Shown: positions 35,576 through 45,421, numbered from the stretch's first letter. The stretch: 64,000 bases of DNA from Kumtagia sp963839725 (GCA_963839725.1 CAWIWT010000046.1:434001-498000); one strand, 5' to 3'. Numbers and translations: made by a program. Notes: a model not told the origin generated them from the sequence alone.

Positions 35576-36868
35576 TCAGGTCGTGGACCTCGTCAGCCCA
35601 GCGAAAAAGAAACCGTCCGTGCCGCTTCGCAGCGGCGAAAGAATGATGCCGCGATGCTTGTCGATTTGCGCTGCCGCTGATTTTCCCGGAAAATGCTGCT
35701 CGAACAATGCATCATGATCGACGGGTGCAAAGGCGGGGTTCGCGGTGAGGAAACGGTCGATCTGATCGTGGTTCTCCTCTCGGAAGACCGAGCAGGTAAT
35801 ATAGACAAGTTGCCCGCCTGGCTTCACAAAAACCTTGGCATCGTCAAGAATTTGCGCCTGTTCGGCCCTGCGCACATCGAGCTGCCGCGCGGTCAGGCGC
35901 CATTTGGCATCGGGGCGTCTGCGCCATGTGCCGCTGCCGGTGCAGGGCGCGTCGATCAGCACCAGATCCATATGCCCTTCCAGCTTGGCTACCTCAGAGA
36001 GCTTCGAGAGAACCTGGATGTTGCGGGCCTCGGCGCGGCGGATGCGATCGAAGATCGGCGCCAGCCGCACCTTCTCGGCGTCAAAGGCGTAGATCTGGCC
36101 CTTGTTCTCCATCGCTGCGCCAAGCGCCAAGGTCTTGCCGCCCGCACCTGCGCAAAAATCCAAAACCTGCATGCCGGGCTTTGCGCCGGCAAGTTCAGCG
36201 GCGATCTGCGAACCCTCGTCCTGAACCTCGAACCAGCCCTTCTGAAAAGCCGGCTCGGCTTGCACATTGGGGTGGCGTCCATCCGTCTCGATGGGGGGAA
36301 TACGCAGGCCGCAAGGCGCCAGTTCCGTCGCGGCTGCGCCGGTCGAATCCAGCTCGGAAAGCACCTTGTCTCGGCGCGACATCAGCGAGTTGACGCGAAG
36401 ATCCAGCGGCGGACGGCCGGCAAGCGCACGCCCTTCCTCGGTCCAGGCATCGCCAAACATCCGCTCCAGAAAAGGCTTACACCAATCCGGGGCATCGGCG
36501 CGCACGATGGAAGGTGCGGCCTCCAGCTTCCTCGATGCAAGTGTTTCGAGTTCGGCGTTGTCGAGCGGCGGAGGCGCGAAGCGATCGCCGTCGAGTGCGT
36601 GGTTGATGGATTCCGGCGTCTGGTTCCACTCAAGAAACAGCGCGCCGAACGCCAGGGCTCGGGATGTATCCGCGTCAAACAACCAGGCGGCGGAACGCTT
36701 GCGCCGAAGCGCATCGTAGACAATATTGCCGATCGCGGCGCGGTCGCCCGCCCCCGCGAAGCGGTGCGAAAGACCCCAATCCTTGAGCGCATCCGCAGTC
36801 GGCCGATGCCGCCGCTCGATATCGTCCAGCACCTCGATGGCTGCCGCCAGCCGCCCGCCCAGTCGCAT
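35576..36868 (-). CDS. rsmB: 16S rRNA m5C methyltransferase, RsmB family
   Basis: SAM-dependent RNA methyltransferase of the NOL1/NOP2/Sun family, 430 residues. The N-terminal NusB-like helical domain precedes the Rossmann domain with VLDFCAGAGGKTLALGA (SAM binding). The catalytic cysteines lie in DAPCTGSGTWRRRPDAKW and YITCSVFREEN. It is expected to methylate C967 of 16S rRNA, though alphaproteobacterial members are not all tested. Divergent from aqpZ. Confidence 0.9.
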   Translation of the reverse strand: MRLGGRLAAAIEVLDDIERRHRPTADALKDWGLSHRFAGAGDRAAIGNIVYDALRRKRSAAWLFDADTSRALAFGALFLEWNQTPESINHALDGDRFAPPPLDNAELETLASRKLEAAPSIVRADAPDWCKPFLERMFGDAWTEEGRALAGRPPLDLRVNSLMSRRDKVLSELDSTGAAATELAPCGLRIPPIETDGRHPNVQAEPAFQKGWFEVQDEGSQIAAELAGAKPGMQVLDFCAGAGGKTLALGAAMENKGQIYAFDAEKVRLAPIFDRIRRAEARNIQVLSKLSEVAKLEGHMDLVLIDAPCTGSGTWRRRPDAKWRLTARQLDVRRAEQAQILDDAKVFVKPGGQLVYITCSVFREENHDQIDRFLTANPAFAPVDHDALFEQHFPGKSAAAQIDKHRGIILSPLRSGTDGFFFAGLTRSTT

Positions 36869-37001
36869 AAGTGGTTTCCCGCTTCGGTTTGCCCGTATGC
36901 CGCCTGACTACCGGCCATCGAAGCGTCAAACAAGACCTTCGTTGATTTTGCCGGAAACGTCGTAGATTCTTCCACGCGTCGAGAATCAGGAGGGACCCCC
37001 C

Positions 37002-37682
37002 GTGAAATCCTACATTGCGGAATTGTTCGGCACGTTTTGCCTTGTCTTCATCGGCTGCTCGTCGGTTGTCACGGGTGGTTTCGGCGGCCTCCTGCCGGGA
37101 GGAGCCGTGGGTATCGGCTTGAGTTTCGGCATTGCGGTGGTCGCCATGGCCTATGCCATCGGCCCGGTTTCGGGGGCGCATCTCAACCCGGCGGTCACGC
37201 TTGGAGCCTGGCTGGCTGGACGCATGCCGGCCTCGGACGTCATCCCCTACATGATCGCGCAGGTCGCAGGCGGTGTACTCGGCGCGCTCGTGCTCTACAT
37301 CGTCGCCAGCGGCGCCGTTGTAGGCGCTCCGGCCAACCTCGCCGCCAATGGCTGGGACCCGGTAAACGGCTATTCGACCTTTGCCGCGCTGATCACCGAG
37401 ATCGTCGCGACCTTCATCTTCGTCACAGTGATCCTCGGCGTCACCAACCCCAAGCACACGACGATGCTCGCCGGCCTCGGCATCGGCCTTACGCTCGCGG
37501 CGCTGCATTTCTGCTTCATCCCGGTGTCGGGGAATTCGCTGAATCCGGCCCGCTCGATCGGCCCGGCGCTGTTTTCAGGCAGCGTGGCGATCGGCCAGCT
37601 CTGGCTCTACATCGTGGCGCCGTTGATCGGCGGCGCGCTGGCGGGCATCCTCGCCAAGGCGGGCGTCCTCGAAAAGGACTGA
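37002..37682 (+). CDS. aqpZ: aquaporin Z
   Basis: Water channel of 226 residues with six membrane helices and two NPA boxes: HLNPAVTLG (NPA 62-64) and LNPARSIGP (181-183). The aromatic/arginine filter has Phe42, His169 and Arg184 at the positions that make E. coli AqpZ water-selective; the fourth position appears to be Asn178 rather than Thr. Start is GTG 37002 behind a strong AGGAGGGAC site. Single gene, divergent from rsmB. Confidence 0.93.
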   Translation: MKSYIAELFGTFCLVFIGCSSVVTGGFGGLLPGGAVGIGLSFGIAVVAMAYAIGPVSGAHLNPAVTLGAWLAGRMPASDVIPYMIAQVAGGVLGALVLYIVASGAVVGAPANLAANGWDPVNGYSTFAALITEIVATFIFVTVILGVTNPKHTTMLAGLGIGLTLAALHFCFIPVSGNSLNPARSIGPALFSGSVAIGQLWLYIVAPLIGGALAGILAKAGVLEKD

Positions 37683-37727
37683 GCCTTTTCGCCACGACGC
37701 CGTTTGCCTGCCGGCGGCGGCAAACGC

Positions 37728-38429
37728 TTATGGCCGAAGCGCCGCGAGCGCCGAAACTATGCCGGCAAGCGTCGCCTCATCCTCGTCCGGCCGGGACTTC
37801 CTCGACCGGACGAGGCAGGCCTGTGACCGCAGAATGACGCCGTCGGCCAGCACCTTCAGATGATTAGCGCGCAGCGTCGAACCGGTCGTGGTGATGTCGA
37901 CGATGACGTCGGCGGAACCGGCGGCGGGTGCGCCTTCCGTCGCGCCAAGGCTTTCGACGATGCGGTAAACCTGGATGCCGTGCATCTGCGAGAAGAACTG
38001 TTGCGTCAGCCTCCAGTATTTGGTGGCAATGCGCAGCCGGCGGCCATGGCGCTGGCGGAAATCGGCGGCGACATCATCAAGATCGGCCATCGTATCGACG
38101 TCCAGCCAGACTTCCGGCACCGCGACCACGACTTCCGCATGGCCGAAGCCGAGGCGCGCGGCGATCTCGGTGCGCACATCCCAGTCTGCACGGCTCTCGC
38201 GCAGCAGATCCTCGCCGGTGATGCCCAGATCGACATTGCCGAGACCAAGCTCACCGGCAATCTCGGAGGCCGACAGGAAGGCGATTTCGATATCGTCTCG
38301 GCCCGCGACTCGGGCACGATATTTGCGGTCGTCGCCGGGCAGGCTGACCGCGAGACCGGCAGCGGCAAGCACTTCCAGCGCCTGCTCGCGCAGGCGGCCT
38401 TTTGATGGCATGGCAAGCGTCAGGGTCAT
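37728..38429 (-). CDS. hisG: ATP phosphoribosyltransferase, short form
   Basis: First enzyme of histidine synthesis, joining PRPP and ATP. The 233-residue catalytic subunit begins TLTLAMPSKGRLREQALEVL and lacks the C-terminal regulatory domain. It is thus the short HisG that needs HisZ, encoded just upstream. PRPP-loop-like sequence DIVVDITTTGSTLRANHL is visible. Start ATG 38429 follows AGGAGTGCTG. Separated from hisZ by palindrome 38463-38605. Confidence 0.94.
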   Translation of the reverse strand: MTLTLAMPSKGRLREQALEVLAAAGLAVSLPGDDRKYRARVAGRDDIEIAFLSASEIAGELGLGNVDLGITGEDLLRESRADWDVRTEIAARLGFGHAEVVVAVPEVWLDVDTMADLDDVAADFRQRHGRRLRIATKYWRLTQQFFSQMHGIQVYRIVESLGATEGAPAAGSADVIVDITTTGSTLRANHLKVLADGVILRSQACLVRSRKSRPDEDEATLAGIVSALAALRP

Positions 38430-38462
38430 CAGCACTCCTCGCCCCGTTGCTCCGCTTGCGTA

Positions 38463-38605
38463 CTCCCACCCCTAACCCCTCCCCTCAAGGGGGAGGGGGA
38501 TTTCTGAACAAACGCCCGGCCAAACTTACCAACCCTTGTGATTTGCATCTCACGGCGAAGACAGATTCCCCCTCCCCCGTGAGGGGAGGGGTTAGGGGTG
38601 GGGGT
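38463..38605. repeat. family A intergenic palindrome between hisZ and hisG
   Basis: The left arm ACTCCCACCCCTAACCCCTC and CCCTCAAGGGGGAGGGG pairs with the right arm CCCTCCCCCGTGAGGGGAGG and GGTTAGGGGTGGGGG. About 65 bp lies between. It sits inside the hisS-hisZ-hisG unit, where it may act on transcript processing or partial termination. Confidence 0.85.
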
Positions 38606-38619
38606 CAGAGAGCCTCGAA

Positions 38620-39729
38620 TCATGGGGTGCGCAACGCCTCTATGCGGTCGAGCCAGACCGAGAAACCGACGCCGGGAATAGGCTTCGACGCGCCGAGCAA
38701 GGTCAGCAGACGATCGTAGCGACCGCCGCCGGCCAGCGGCCGCACCGCGCCACCTCCGGTGATTTCGAAAACGAGGCCGGTGTAGTAGTCGAGCGGACGC
38801 CCAAAGGCGGCGTCATAGCGGATCACCCCAGGCTGCAAGCCCTCGGCCTCGATCGCACCGGCTCGCGCCGCGAAATCATCGAGTGCCGCACCCAGCACCA
38901 GCCCGACATCCTCGGCAAACGCCTGCAGCGTTTCGGCGGCGTCCTCCAGCGGCGCATGAATGTCGAGAAACGCCTTCAGCGCGCCCAGCGCATGCTCCGG
39001 CAGGCGGATGCTTTGCAACTCGGTTTTCTCGATCAGCCGGCGGGCAATCTCTTCAGGTGTGCGACCCGCGGACGGCGAAATGCCGGCCTTCTCCATCTCG
39101 CCGGCGACATAAGCGGTCAGCGCGCCAAGATCGCCCGCAGCGACCGAGGGCAGCGACTGGTCGACATTCTCGTTTGCCGGAATGCGCGACAGGTCGGCAA
39201 GGGCAGCGTCCAGCAGGTCCGGCGCGCCAAACGCCCGGACGAGGCGCTTTTGCCAGCCGCGCGGCAGGCCGAGTGCGGCCAGCACCGCCTCGAACACCGT
39301 CTGGTCACCAAGTGTTACCGCAAGTTCGGTGCCCGGCAGCGCTAGACTGAGCAGCGCATGCGCGTCCGCAATCATGCGCGCATCGGCGGCGGCTATGTTG
39401 GTGTCGCCCAGATCTTCGATACCGGCCTGAAAGAACTCGGCCTGTCCCTCGCGGCGCTGGCGGAAAACCTCGCCTAGATAGGCGTAGCGGCGCGGCGTTC
39501 CCGATTGGGTGCGGATGTGGCTGAGACAGACTGGAATGGTGAATTCCGGACGCAGACAGAGCTGCTCGCCGTTCTCGCTTTCAGTGAGGAATATGCGACG
39601 GCGCAAATCCTCGCCCGCCATGTCGAGAAACGGATCGGCCGGCTGCAGCACCGCGATTTCGACCAAATCCGCTCCGCGCGCGGCGAAGAGGGATTCGATG
39701 TTTGTGGTTGTGGCGGGGTAGCGGGTCAT
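38620..39729 (-). CDS. hisZ: HisZ, ATP phosphoribosyltransferase regulatory subunit
   Basis: Class II aminoacyl-tRNA-synthetase paralogue without aminoacylation activity; it binds histidine and activates short HisG. 369 residues. Motif-2-like LCLRPEFTIPVCLSHI and motif-3-like GGGRYDRLLTLLGASKPIPGVGFSVWLDR are present. It lies between hisS and hisG, the usual rhizobial order. The frame is intact, unlike hisS. Confidence 0.92.
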   Translation of the reverse strand: MTRYPATTTNIESLFAARGADLVEIAVLQPADPFLDMAGEDLRRRIFLTESENGEQLCLRPEFTIPVCLSHIRTQSGTPRRYAYLGEVFRQRREGQAEFFQAGIEDLGDTNIAAADARMIADAHALLSLALPGTELAVTLGDQTVFEAVLAALGLPRGWQKRLVRAFGAPDLLDAALADLSRIPANENVDQSLPSVAAGDLGALTAYVAGEMEKAGISPSAGRTPEEIARRLIEKTELQSIRLPEHALGALKAFLDIHAPLEDAAETLQAFAEDVGLVLGAALDDFAARAGAIEAEGLQPGVIRYDAAFGRPLDYYTGLVFEITGGGAVRPLAGGGRYDRLLTLLGASKPIPGVGFSVWLDRIEALRTP

Positions 39730-39750
39730 GGGAGAAGGCTTTGGGAACCA

Positions 39751-39905
39751 CCCCCCTCTGGCCTGCCGGCCATCTCCCCCTCAAGGTGGGAGATCAGCAG
39801 TTGCGGCCGCGCCGCACCTACTGCAACGCACGCGACTTGCCACGGGCGAAATGACAGCTGATCTCCCCCCTTGAGGGGGAGATGGCCGGCAGGCCAGAGG
39901 GGGGT
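39751..39905. repeat. family D intergenic palindrome between hisS and hisZ
   Basis: The left arm CCCCCCTCTGGCCTGCCGGC and CATCTCCCCCTCAAGG is inverted at the right end as CCTTGAGGGGGAGATGGCCG and GCAGGCCAGAGGGGGG. About 75 bp lies between. Plan as in families A and B: unique outer block, then a CTCCCC/GGGGAG hairpin, then the inverse. Confidence 0.85.
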
Positions 39906-39907
39906 GA

Positions 39908-41484
39908 TCATGCGCCCTTCCGCTCCGCCGCCTGCGCGTCCAGCACCTTGCGAACCGCCTCGACAAGTTCGCTCTCCGGCACGGAAAACTGCGCCGGACG
40001 GCCTTCGCGCCAAGCGGCGTTGTCGGTGATGTCCTTGGCCAGTTGCTCGCCCAGCGCCATGTCCTTGATCTGCACCTCGCCTTTGGCGCGCTCGTCGCCG
40101 CCCTGGATGACGACGCAGGGCGAGCCGCGACGGTCGGCATATTTCATCTGCGGCTTCATGCCGGAGCCGCCGAGATACATTTCGGCGCGGATGCCCGCCT
40201 GCCGCAACTGCGCAACCATCTTCTGATAGCGGCCGAGGCTTTCGGTATCGCGGTCCATGACCATCACGACGACCGGACCGATGACATTGGACGTATCGAG
40301 CTTGCCGAGGTTTTTCAGCGCCGTCATCAGGCGCGAGACGCCGATGGAAAAGCCCGTCGCCGGCACCGGCTCGCCACGGAAGCGCGAGATGAGGCCGTCA
40401 TAGCGCCCTCCACCGCCGACCGAGCCGAAACGCACGATCTGGCCTTCCTCATTGGGGATCTCGGCGAGCAGTTCGGCTTCGTAGACCGGGCCGGTGTAGT
40501 ATTCGAGGCCACGGACGACGGAAGCGTCGACCATTACTCGATCAACATCATAACCACTTGCGGCACACAGCGCAGCAATCTGCTCTAATTCGGCGACTCC
40601 CTCCTCGCCGCGAGCGGAGCCAGCAACGGCATCTCTCCAAAAGCCAAAAGACATTTCATTGGAGCGGTAGGTCTGCTCACCAGGAGGATTCCAAAGCGGC
40701 GAACTTGCACCTACTGCATCGAGATCAGTTCGATTCTGGCTGAAACGCAATTTGCAAATACCTGGTGACCTTGTTGATCTGCTCGTCATTCAGCCCTGCG
40801 CCTTTGGTGAAATCGCCGCTTTCATCCAACCGGCCTTCGCCCAGGAGTTTTTGCACCCCATCGAGGCGAACCTTATCCAGCTTATCGATCGCTCGCAGCA
40901 CGGTCAGCCGCCGTCCGGCATTCTCATCGCCCCCGAGGCCGATGGCTTCCAAGCACACCATCCAGCACCTTCCGATTATTGACCCGGATAACGTATTGCC
41001 CCTTGAGGCCCAGCGCTTCCATCACGTCGGCCATCATCATCGCCATTTCTGCGTCGGCGGCGACGCCCGGCGTGCCGATGGTGTCGGCGTCGAACTGCAT
41101 GAACTGGCGGAAGCGGCCCGGACCCGGTTTCTCATTGCGGAACACCCAGCCGGAGCGGTAGCTGCGATACGGCTTTGGCAGGCGCTCGAAATTCTCGGCG
41201 ACAAATCGCGCGGTCGGCGCGGTCAGGTCGTAGCGCAGCGACAGCCATTGCTCGTCATCGTCCTGGAACGAGAACACGCCCTCGTTCGGCCGGTCCTGGT
41301 CCGGCAGGAATTTTCCCAGCGCGTCGGTGTATTCGATCAGCGGCTGGTCGGCGGGCTCGAAACCATACAGCTCATAGACCGCGCGGATCTTGGCCATCAT
41401 CTGCTCGACGGCACGGATGTCATCGGCGGAGCGGTCGGCAAACCCGCGCGGCAGGCGCGCCTTTGTCTTTTCCTTGTCGGCCAT
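39908..41484 (-). pseudogene. hisS: histidyl-tRNA synthetase, reading frame broken twice
   Basis: Class II synthetase charging tRNA-His. From ATG 41484 the frame gives ADKEKTKARLPRGFADRSA, LRYDLTAPTARFVAENF and FRNEKPGPGRFRQFMQFDAD (motif 2) up to RKVLDGV. An extra base at about 40950 moves to a second frame (LEAIGLGGDENAGRRLTVLR ... DFTKGAGLNDEQINKV). Near 40725-40760 a third frame takes over and runs to the end with VVRGLEYYTGPVYEAE and GGGGRYDGLISRF (motif 3). The enzyme is essential, so either another hisS exists elsewhere or these are sequence errors. The middle part around 40640-40760 also looks unlike HisS. Confidence 0.85.
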
Positions 41485-41772
41485 GGTGCTTCGCTTCGTT
41501 GTTTGCTGGGTCGTTCGGGGCGGGCGTGTCCTAGCGGATGCAGTCCGGCGCGGCAAGGCTTGGACCTTGCCCGAACGGAAATGCCAATCGTTAACGCGCG
41601 TTAACCATAAAGGCGGGATTGCCGTGATGAATTCGCGCCACCGCCACAAACCAGCCGTGATTTCGCGCCGGACGCGAAGCTATGACGTTACACAGCCGCA
41701 GATCGCGCGACACTTAGCCGATACCAATGTCTGCGAAAAGCCGGCGCAATCGGGGAAACCGTGGGCAAAATC
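41485..41772. other. intergenic region upstream of hisS
   Basis: 288 bp upstream of hisS that should hold the his promoter and that of the small rightward gene. No motif or hairpin stands out. Confidence 0.25.
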
Positions 41773-42015
41773 ATGCACGACGCAGCCAGAATCAGATCGG
41801 AAGCACCGCGGAGCAGCGTCACGCCGCTCGGGCGTCCGCTGCCCGAGAATCGCACAATCGGCGGGTTCGGCTTTGCAAAGGATGCCGACGAGACCTCGCG
41901 CGACCAGTTCGGCCGGGCCATGCTGACCATGCTGCTCGTGCTCTATCCGGCCGCTGCGTCCGTCGCCGTGGTGGTCGCCGCCTTCATGCTGTCGGGCACC
42001 GGCGGCACGGTTTGA
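41773..42015 (+). CDS. small single-helix membrane protein, unknown
   Basis: An 80-residue product from ATG 41773 (an in-frame GTG at 41761 is an alternative). The first 50 residues are polar (RSEAPRSSVTPLGRPLPENR). A single membrane helix follows at the C-terminus (AMLTMLLVLYPAAASVAVVV) and ends GTGGTV. I do not recognise it. Topology suggests a tail-anchored small protein; it could still be a chance frame. Confidence 0.4.
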   Translation: MHDAARIRSEAPRSSVTPLGRPLPENRTIGGFGFAKDADETSRDQFGRAMLTMLLVLYPAAASVAVVVAAFMLSGTGGTV

Positions 42016-42076
42016 GTCATTTGTCGTCTGGAGCGACAAAAATTGCGCCGATTTCAATATACCGAAGCGTTTTAGC

Positions 42077-42238
42077 CCCTTCACTAGGCCTCCGCTTCGC
42101 TCGGCCACCCTCTCCCCGCCGGGGAAAGGAGGTTCGCCAGTGCCGCGCCTTGCGCCAATGATGCGGAGACGTGGACGATCTCCTCTCCCCGCTGCTGGGG
42201 AGAGGGTGGCCGAGCGAAGCGGAGGCCGGGTGAGGGGC
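42077..42238. repeat. family B intergenic palindrome
   Basis: The left arm CTCCGCTTCGCTCGGCCACC with hairpin TCTCCCCGCCGGGGAAAGGA is inverted on the right as CTGGGGAGAGGGTGGCCGAG and CGAAGCGGAGGCCGGGTGAG. About 60 bp lies between. It shares arm sequence with 16715-16881 and with the ends of the DUF559 cassette. Confidence 0.85.
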
Positions 42239-42334
42239 AGTTGCCGGTGACCGCCTTATTGCCTTTTGCCGCTGAAAGGCTGCGCCTTAAAAGCTACAGC
42301 GTTAGCGGCAACAAAGTAAACTGTCCTCCAGCGC

Positions 42335-42962
42335 CTAACCGGGCCGCTTGAACGTCTTGCGCTGGGTTTCGATCTCGGCGCGGCAGTGGCAGCCTTCAAT
42401 GTGATCGTTGACCAGCCCCATCGCCTGCATGAACGCATAGACCGTGGTCGGCCCGACAAAGCTCCAGCCGCGCTTTTTCAGTTCCTTTGAGATCAAGACG
42501 GAGGTCTCCGTCTTCGGCATGGCGGCCAAGGCTGCATGGTCGAGAGTTCTTGGGGCGCTTGTCGGAGCCGGGCTCGAACTTCCAGAACCACGCCGCGAGC
42601 GAACCGGCTTCCTTCACCAGGTCCTGTGCGCGGCGAGCATTGTTGATGGTCGATTCGATCTTGCCGCGATGGCGCACGATGCCGGCGTCCTGCAGCAGCC
42701 GCTCGACATCAGCCTCACCGAACTTCGCCACCTTGTCGATGTCGAAGCCGGCAAATGCAGCGCGGAAATTCTCGCGCTTGCGCAGGATGGTCAGCCAGGA
42801 GAGGCCTGACTGGAACCCCTCGAGACAGATCTTTTCGAACAGGCGGCGGTCGTCGGTAACCGGGCGACCCCATTCATTGTCGTGGTAGCGCTGGTAGTCC
42901 TCCAGGTCGCCTGCCCAGGAGCAGCGAATGATGCCGTCGGAACCCGTGGCTAAACCAGACAT
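42335..42962 (-). pseudogene. tag: DNA-3-methyladenine glycosylase I, frameshifted
   Basis: Base-excision enzyme removing 3-methyladenine. From ATG 42962 the frame has RCSWAGDLEDYQRYHDNEWG and FEKICLEGFQSGLSWLTILR with the catalytic Glu region, up to EPGSDKRPK. One extra A in AAGAACTC (42547-42548 on the plus strand) shifts the frame. The other frame completes the protein as TLDHAALAAMPKTE, LKKRGWSFVGPTTVYAFMQA and GLVNDHIEGCHCR, including the zinc-binding Cys/His tail. Removing one base gives a normal full-length Tag. Confidence 0.85.
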
Positions 42963-43181
42963 GGTAGTCTCTCCAGTCAAAAGTCATTTATTAACAAGGT
43001 TTTCGCGGTCTTGACCGCGCCTTTACCAAGTCGCGCAACCGCGCGGTAACCACACCAAAAGGTTTATGGAATTTCGGGCAATTTATGCAACCCGATTCAC
43101 TTTTCGGTTCCTCGTTTGCCGCCAAGCTCCTGACATAACGGGGTGTGGAGCACCTCGCGTTACACCCTGTCGAGTGAGCGT

Positions 43182-43976
43182 ATGATGAAAAGTAAGATCG
43201 TTCTCCTGAGTACCGCCGCGGCTATGGCGCTGGCCGTCGCGCCGTCGGTTGCCAGCGACCGCTATCGCGAGCGCCCGCCCGTTGTCGTCAGCCCGGATCT
43301 GTCCGCGCCATGGGTCATGCAGCTGGGCCGCCAGCCCGGCAAAGTGGTCGCCCAGCCGAACTACGGCGTGCGCGTCCAGCCGGGCGATCAGCCGCGGATG
43401 ATGCGCGGGGAAGCACAGCCACGACGCGTCGCGCGGCAGCGCTGGAGCATTTTCGGGCGGGATAACGTGCAAGTCGCAGCCGTGCCCGCGCCGCGCAAGA
43501 AGCAGATCCAGCCGCAGATGGACCCCATCTATCTGCCGCAGCAGGTCGACTATCACGGGCCGCAGAAGCCCGGTACCGTCGTCGTCGATACCGCCTCGAA
43601 GTTCCTCTACCTCGTCCAGTCCGGCGGGCAAGCGCGCCGCTACGGCGTCGGTGTCGGCAAGGAAGGCATGATGTGGACCGGTACGCAGACCATCACCCGC
43701 AAGGCGGAATGGCCGAGTTGGCGCCCGACCGCGCAAATGATCGCGCGCGAGCATGAGAATGGCCGCATCCTGCCGACCTTCATGGAAGGCGGCCTCGAAA
43801 ACCCGCTGGGCGCGCGCGCCATGTATCTCGGCTCGACGCTTTACCGCATCCACGGCACCAATGCGCCATGGACGATCGGCACCAATGTCTCGTCGGGCTG
43901 CATACGCTTGCGCAACGAGGACGTGACCGACCTCTACGAGCGCATCGACGTCGGGACCAGGGTCGTTGTGATGTAA
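43182..43976 (+). CDS. L,D-transpeptidase (ErfK/YbiS family)
   Basis: Periplasmic enzyme cross-linking peptidoglycan or attaching proteins to it. An N-terminal signal peptide (KSKIVLLSTAAAMALAVAPSVAS) precedes a Pro/Arg-rich linker (to about residue 105). The YkuD domain ends with the catalytic pair in RIHGTNAPWTIG (His) and SSGCIRLRNEDV (Cys). The ATG at 43182 or 43185 starts the signal peptide. A strong terminator follows. Many rhizobia carry several paralogues. Confidence 0.92.
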   Translation: MMKSKIVLLSTAAAMALAVAPSVASDRYRERPPVVVSPDLSAPWVMQLGRQPGKVVAQPNYGVRVQPGDQPRMMRGEAQPRRVARQRWSIFGRDNVQVAAVPAPRKKQIQPQMDPIYLPQQVDYHGPQKPGTVVVDTASKFLYLVQSGGQARRYGVGVGKEGMMWTGTQTITRKAEWPSWRPTAQMIAREHENGRILPTFMEGGLENPLGARAMYLGSTLYRIHGTNAPWTIGTNVSSGCIRLRNEDVTDLYERIDVGTRVVVM

Positions 43977-44025
43977 TCCAATCCTTTACAGGGGGACGGG
44001 CCGCCAAAGCAGCGGTCCGCTCGGA

Positions 44026-44061
44026 GGGCGGCGCGAGGGGGTGCGCCGCCCTTTGCTTTTT
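44026..44061 (+). terminator. rho-independent terminator of the L,D-transpeptidase gene
   Basis: Perfect 9 bp stem GGGCGGCGC (44026-44034) with GCGCCGCCC (44043-44051), an 8-base loop and the tail TTTGCTTTTT (44052-44061). It lies 50 bp after the stop codon and before the convergent glcF end. Confidence 0.85.
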
Positions 44062-44089
44062 AGGACAGTTGAGCGGCGGTATCAGCCTT

Positions 44090-45403
44090 TCAAGCAATCG
44101 CCTGGAGTTGTCCCGGCTTCTCGCCGCCATGCGCCCAGTCCAGCAGGGCGACCGTGTGCACCACCGGCATCTTGGCCGCGCCGGCAATCTGGGTGATGCA
44201 GCCGATATTGCCGGTGGCGACGACCGACGCGCCGGTTGCCTCGATGTTTTTAACCTTACGGTCGCGTAGTTTCGCGGAAATCTCCGGCTGCATGATGTTG
44301 TAGGTGCCGGCAGAGCCGCAGCACAGATGTCCTTCGCGCGGCTCCTTCACCACGAAACCGGCGTGCACCAGCAGGTCCTTCGGCTGACGCGTTATTTTCT
44401 GGCCGTGCTGCATCGAGCACGCGGAATGGTATGCAACCGTGAGGCCGGTGTTGACGCTCGGCTCCGGCAAATCAAGGGTCGCCAGGTATTCGGTGACGTC
44501 TTTGGCCAGTTCCGACACGCGCGCAGCCTTTTCAGCGTAGGCCGGGTCGAGCCGCAGCATGAAGCCATAATCCTTGATCGTTGTGCCGCAGCCGGAAGCG
44601 GTAATGACGATCGCATCGAGAGCCCCTCGCTCGATTTCGCGTGTCCACGCATCGATGTTCCTGCGGGCGGCGGCGAGTGCGGCTCCTTCCTTGCCCATAT
44701 GATGGACCAGCGCCCCGCAGCAGCCCTCGCCCTCCGGCACCACCACCTCGATGCCGAAACGCGTCAGCAGGCGAACCGTCGCTTCGTTGATGCCGGGCTC
44801 AAGCACCTGCTGCGCGCAGCCGGTGAGCAACGCCACCCTGCCGCGCTTCTGGCCGTGCGGCGCATGTCGTCCCGGCAGTGAAACCGGCGACGGCGACGGG
44901 ACGGAGACCGGCGCCAGCTTCAGCATCGCCGCCATCGGCTTCAGCGAAGGGATGCGCTCCAGAACCGGAACCGCAAAGCGCCCGAAAAGTCCGGCCAGCC
45001 GTAGGGCGACGCGAAAGCGCTTCGGATAGGGAAGCGTGATCGCAAGCAGCGCGCGGATGACGCGGTCGGCCACAGGACGACGGTACGTCTTCTCGATATG
45101 AGCACGTGCATGATCGACCAAGTGCATGTAGTTCACGCCGGACGGGCAGGTCGTCATGCAGGACAGGCAGGACAGGCAGCGGTCGATATGGGTGACGATC
45201 TCTCTGTCCGCCGGACGGCCGTTCTCCAGCATGTCCTTGATCAGGTAGATCCGTCCACGCGGCGAATCCAGCTCATTGCCGAGCGTCACATAGGTCGGGC
45301 AGGTCGCGGTGCAGAATCCGCAATGCACGCATTTGCGCAGGATCTTTTCCGATTCCGCGACATGGGGATCAGCGAGCTGCGCGGGCGTGAAGGTGGTTTG
45401 CAT
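44090..45403 (-). CDS. glcF: glycolate oxidase iron-sulfur subunit
   Basis: Electron-transfer subunit of membrane-linked glycolate oxidase, passing electrons from the flavin subunits to quinone. Two 4Fe-4S motifs lie near the N-terminus: Cys25, 28, 31 and 35 (CVHCGFCTATCP) and Cys76, 79, 82 and 86 (CLSCLSCMTTCP). Two CCG-type cysteine-rich domains follow (GEGCCGALVHHMG; EGHLCCGSAGTYN). 437 residues, intact. Last gene of the glc operon. Confidence 0.94.
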   Translation of the reverse strand: MQTTFTPAQLADPHVAESEKILRKCVHCGFCTATCPTYVTLGNELDSPRGRIYLIKDMLENGRPADREIVTHIDRCLSCLSCMTTCPSGVNYMHLVDHARAHIEKTYRRPVADRVIRALLAITLPYPKRFRVALRLAGLFGRFAVPVLERIPSLKPMAAMLKLAPVSVPSPSPVSLPGRHAPHGQKRGRVALLTGCAQQVLEPGINEATVRLLTRFGIEVVVPEGEGCCGALVHHMGKEGAALAAARRNIDAWTREIERGALDAIVITASGCGTTIKDYGFMLRLDPAYAEKAARVSELAKDVTEYLATLDLPEPSVNTGLTVAYHSACSMQHGQKITRQPKDLLVHAGFVVKEPREGHLCCGSAGTYNIMQPEISAKLRDRKVKNIEATGASVVATGNIGCITQIAGAAKMPVVHTVALLDWAHGGEKPGQLQAIA

Positions 45404-45421
45404 CGACCTCGCCTACCGCCG

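Noticed and set aside
40640..40760. Possible intein or programmed frameshift in hisS
   Set aside because: The odd segment is only about 40 residues, has no splicing motifs and no slippery heptamer.
42256..42459. A separate small gene downstream of tag
   Set aside because: It is a shadow frame of the frameshifted tag C-terminus.
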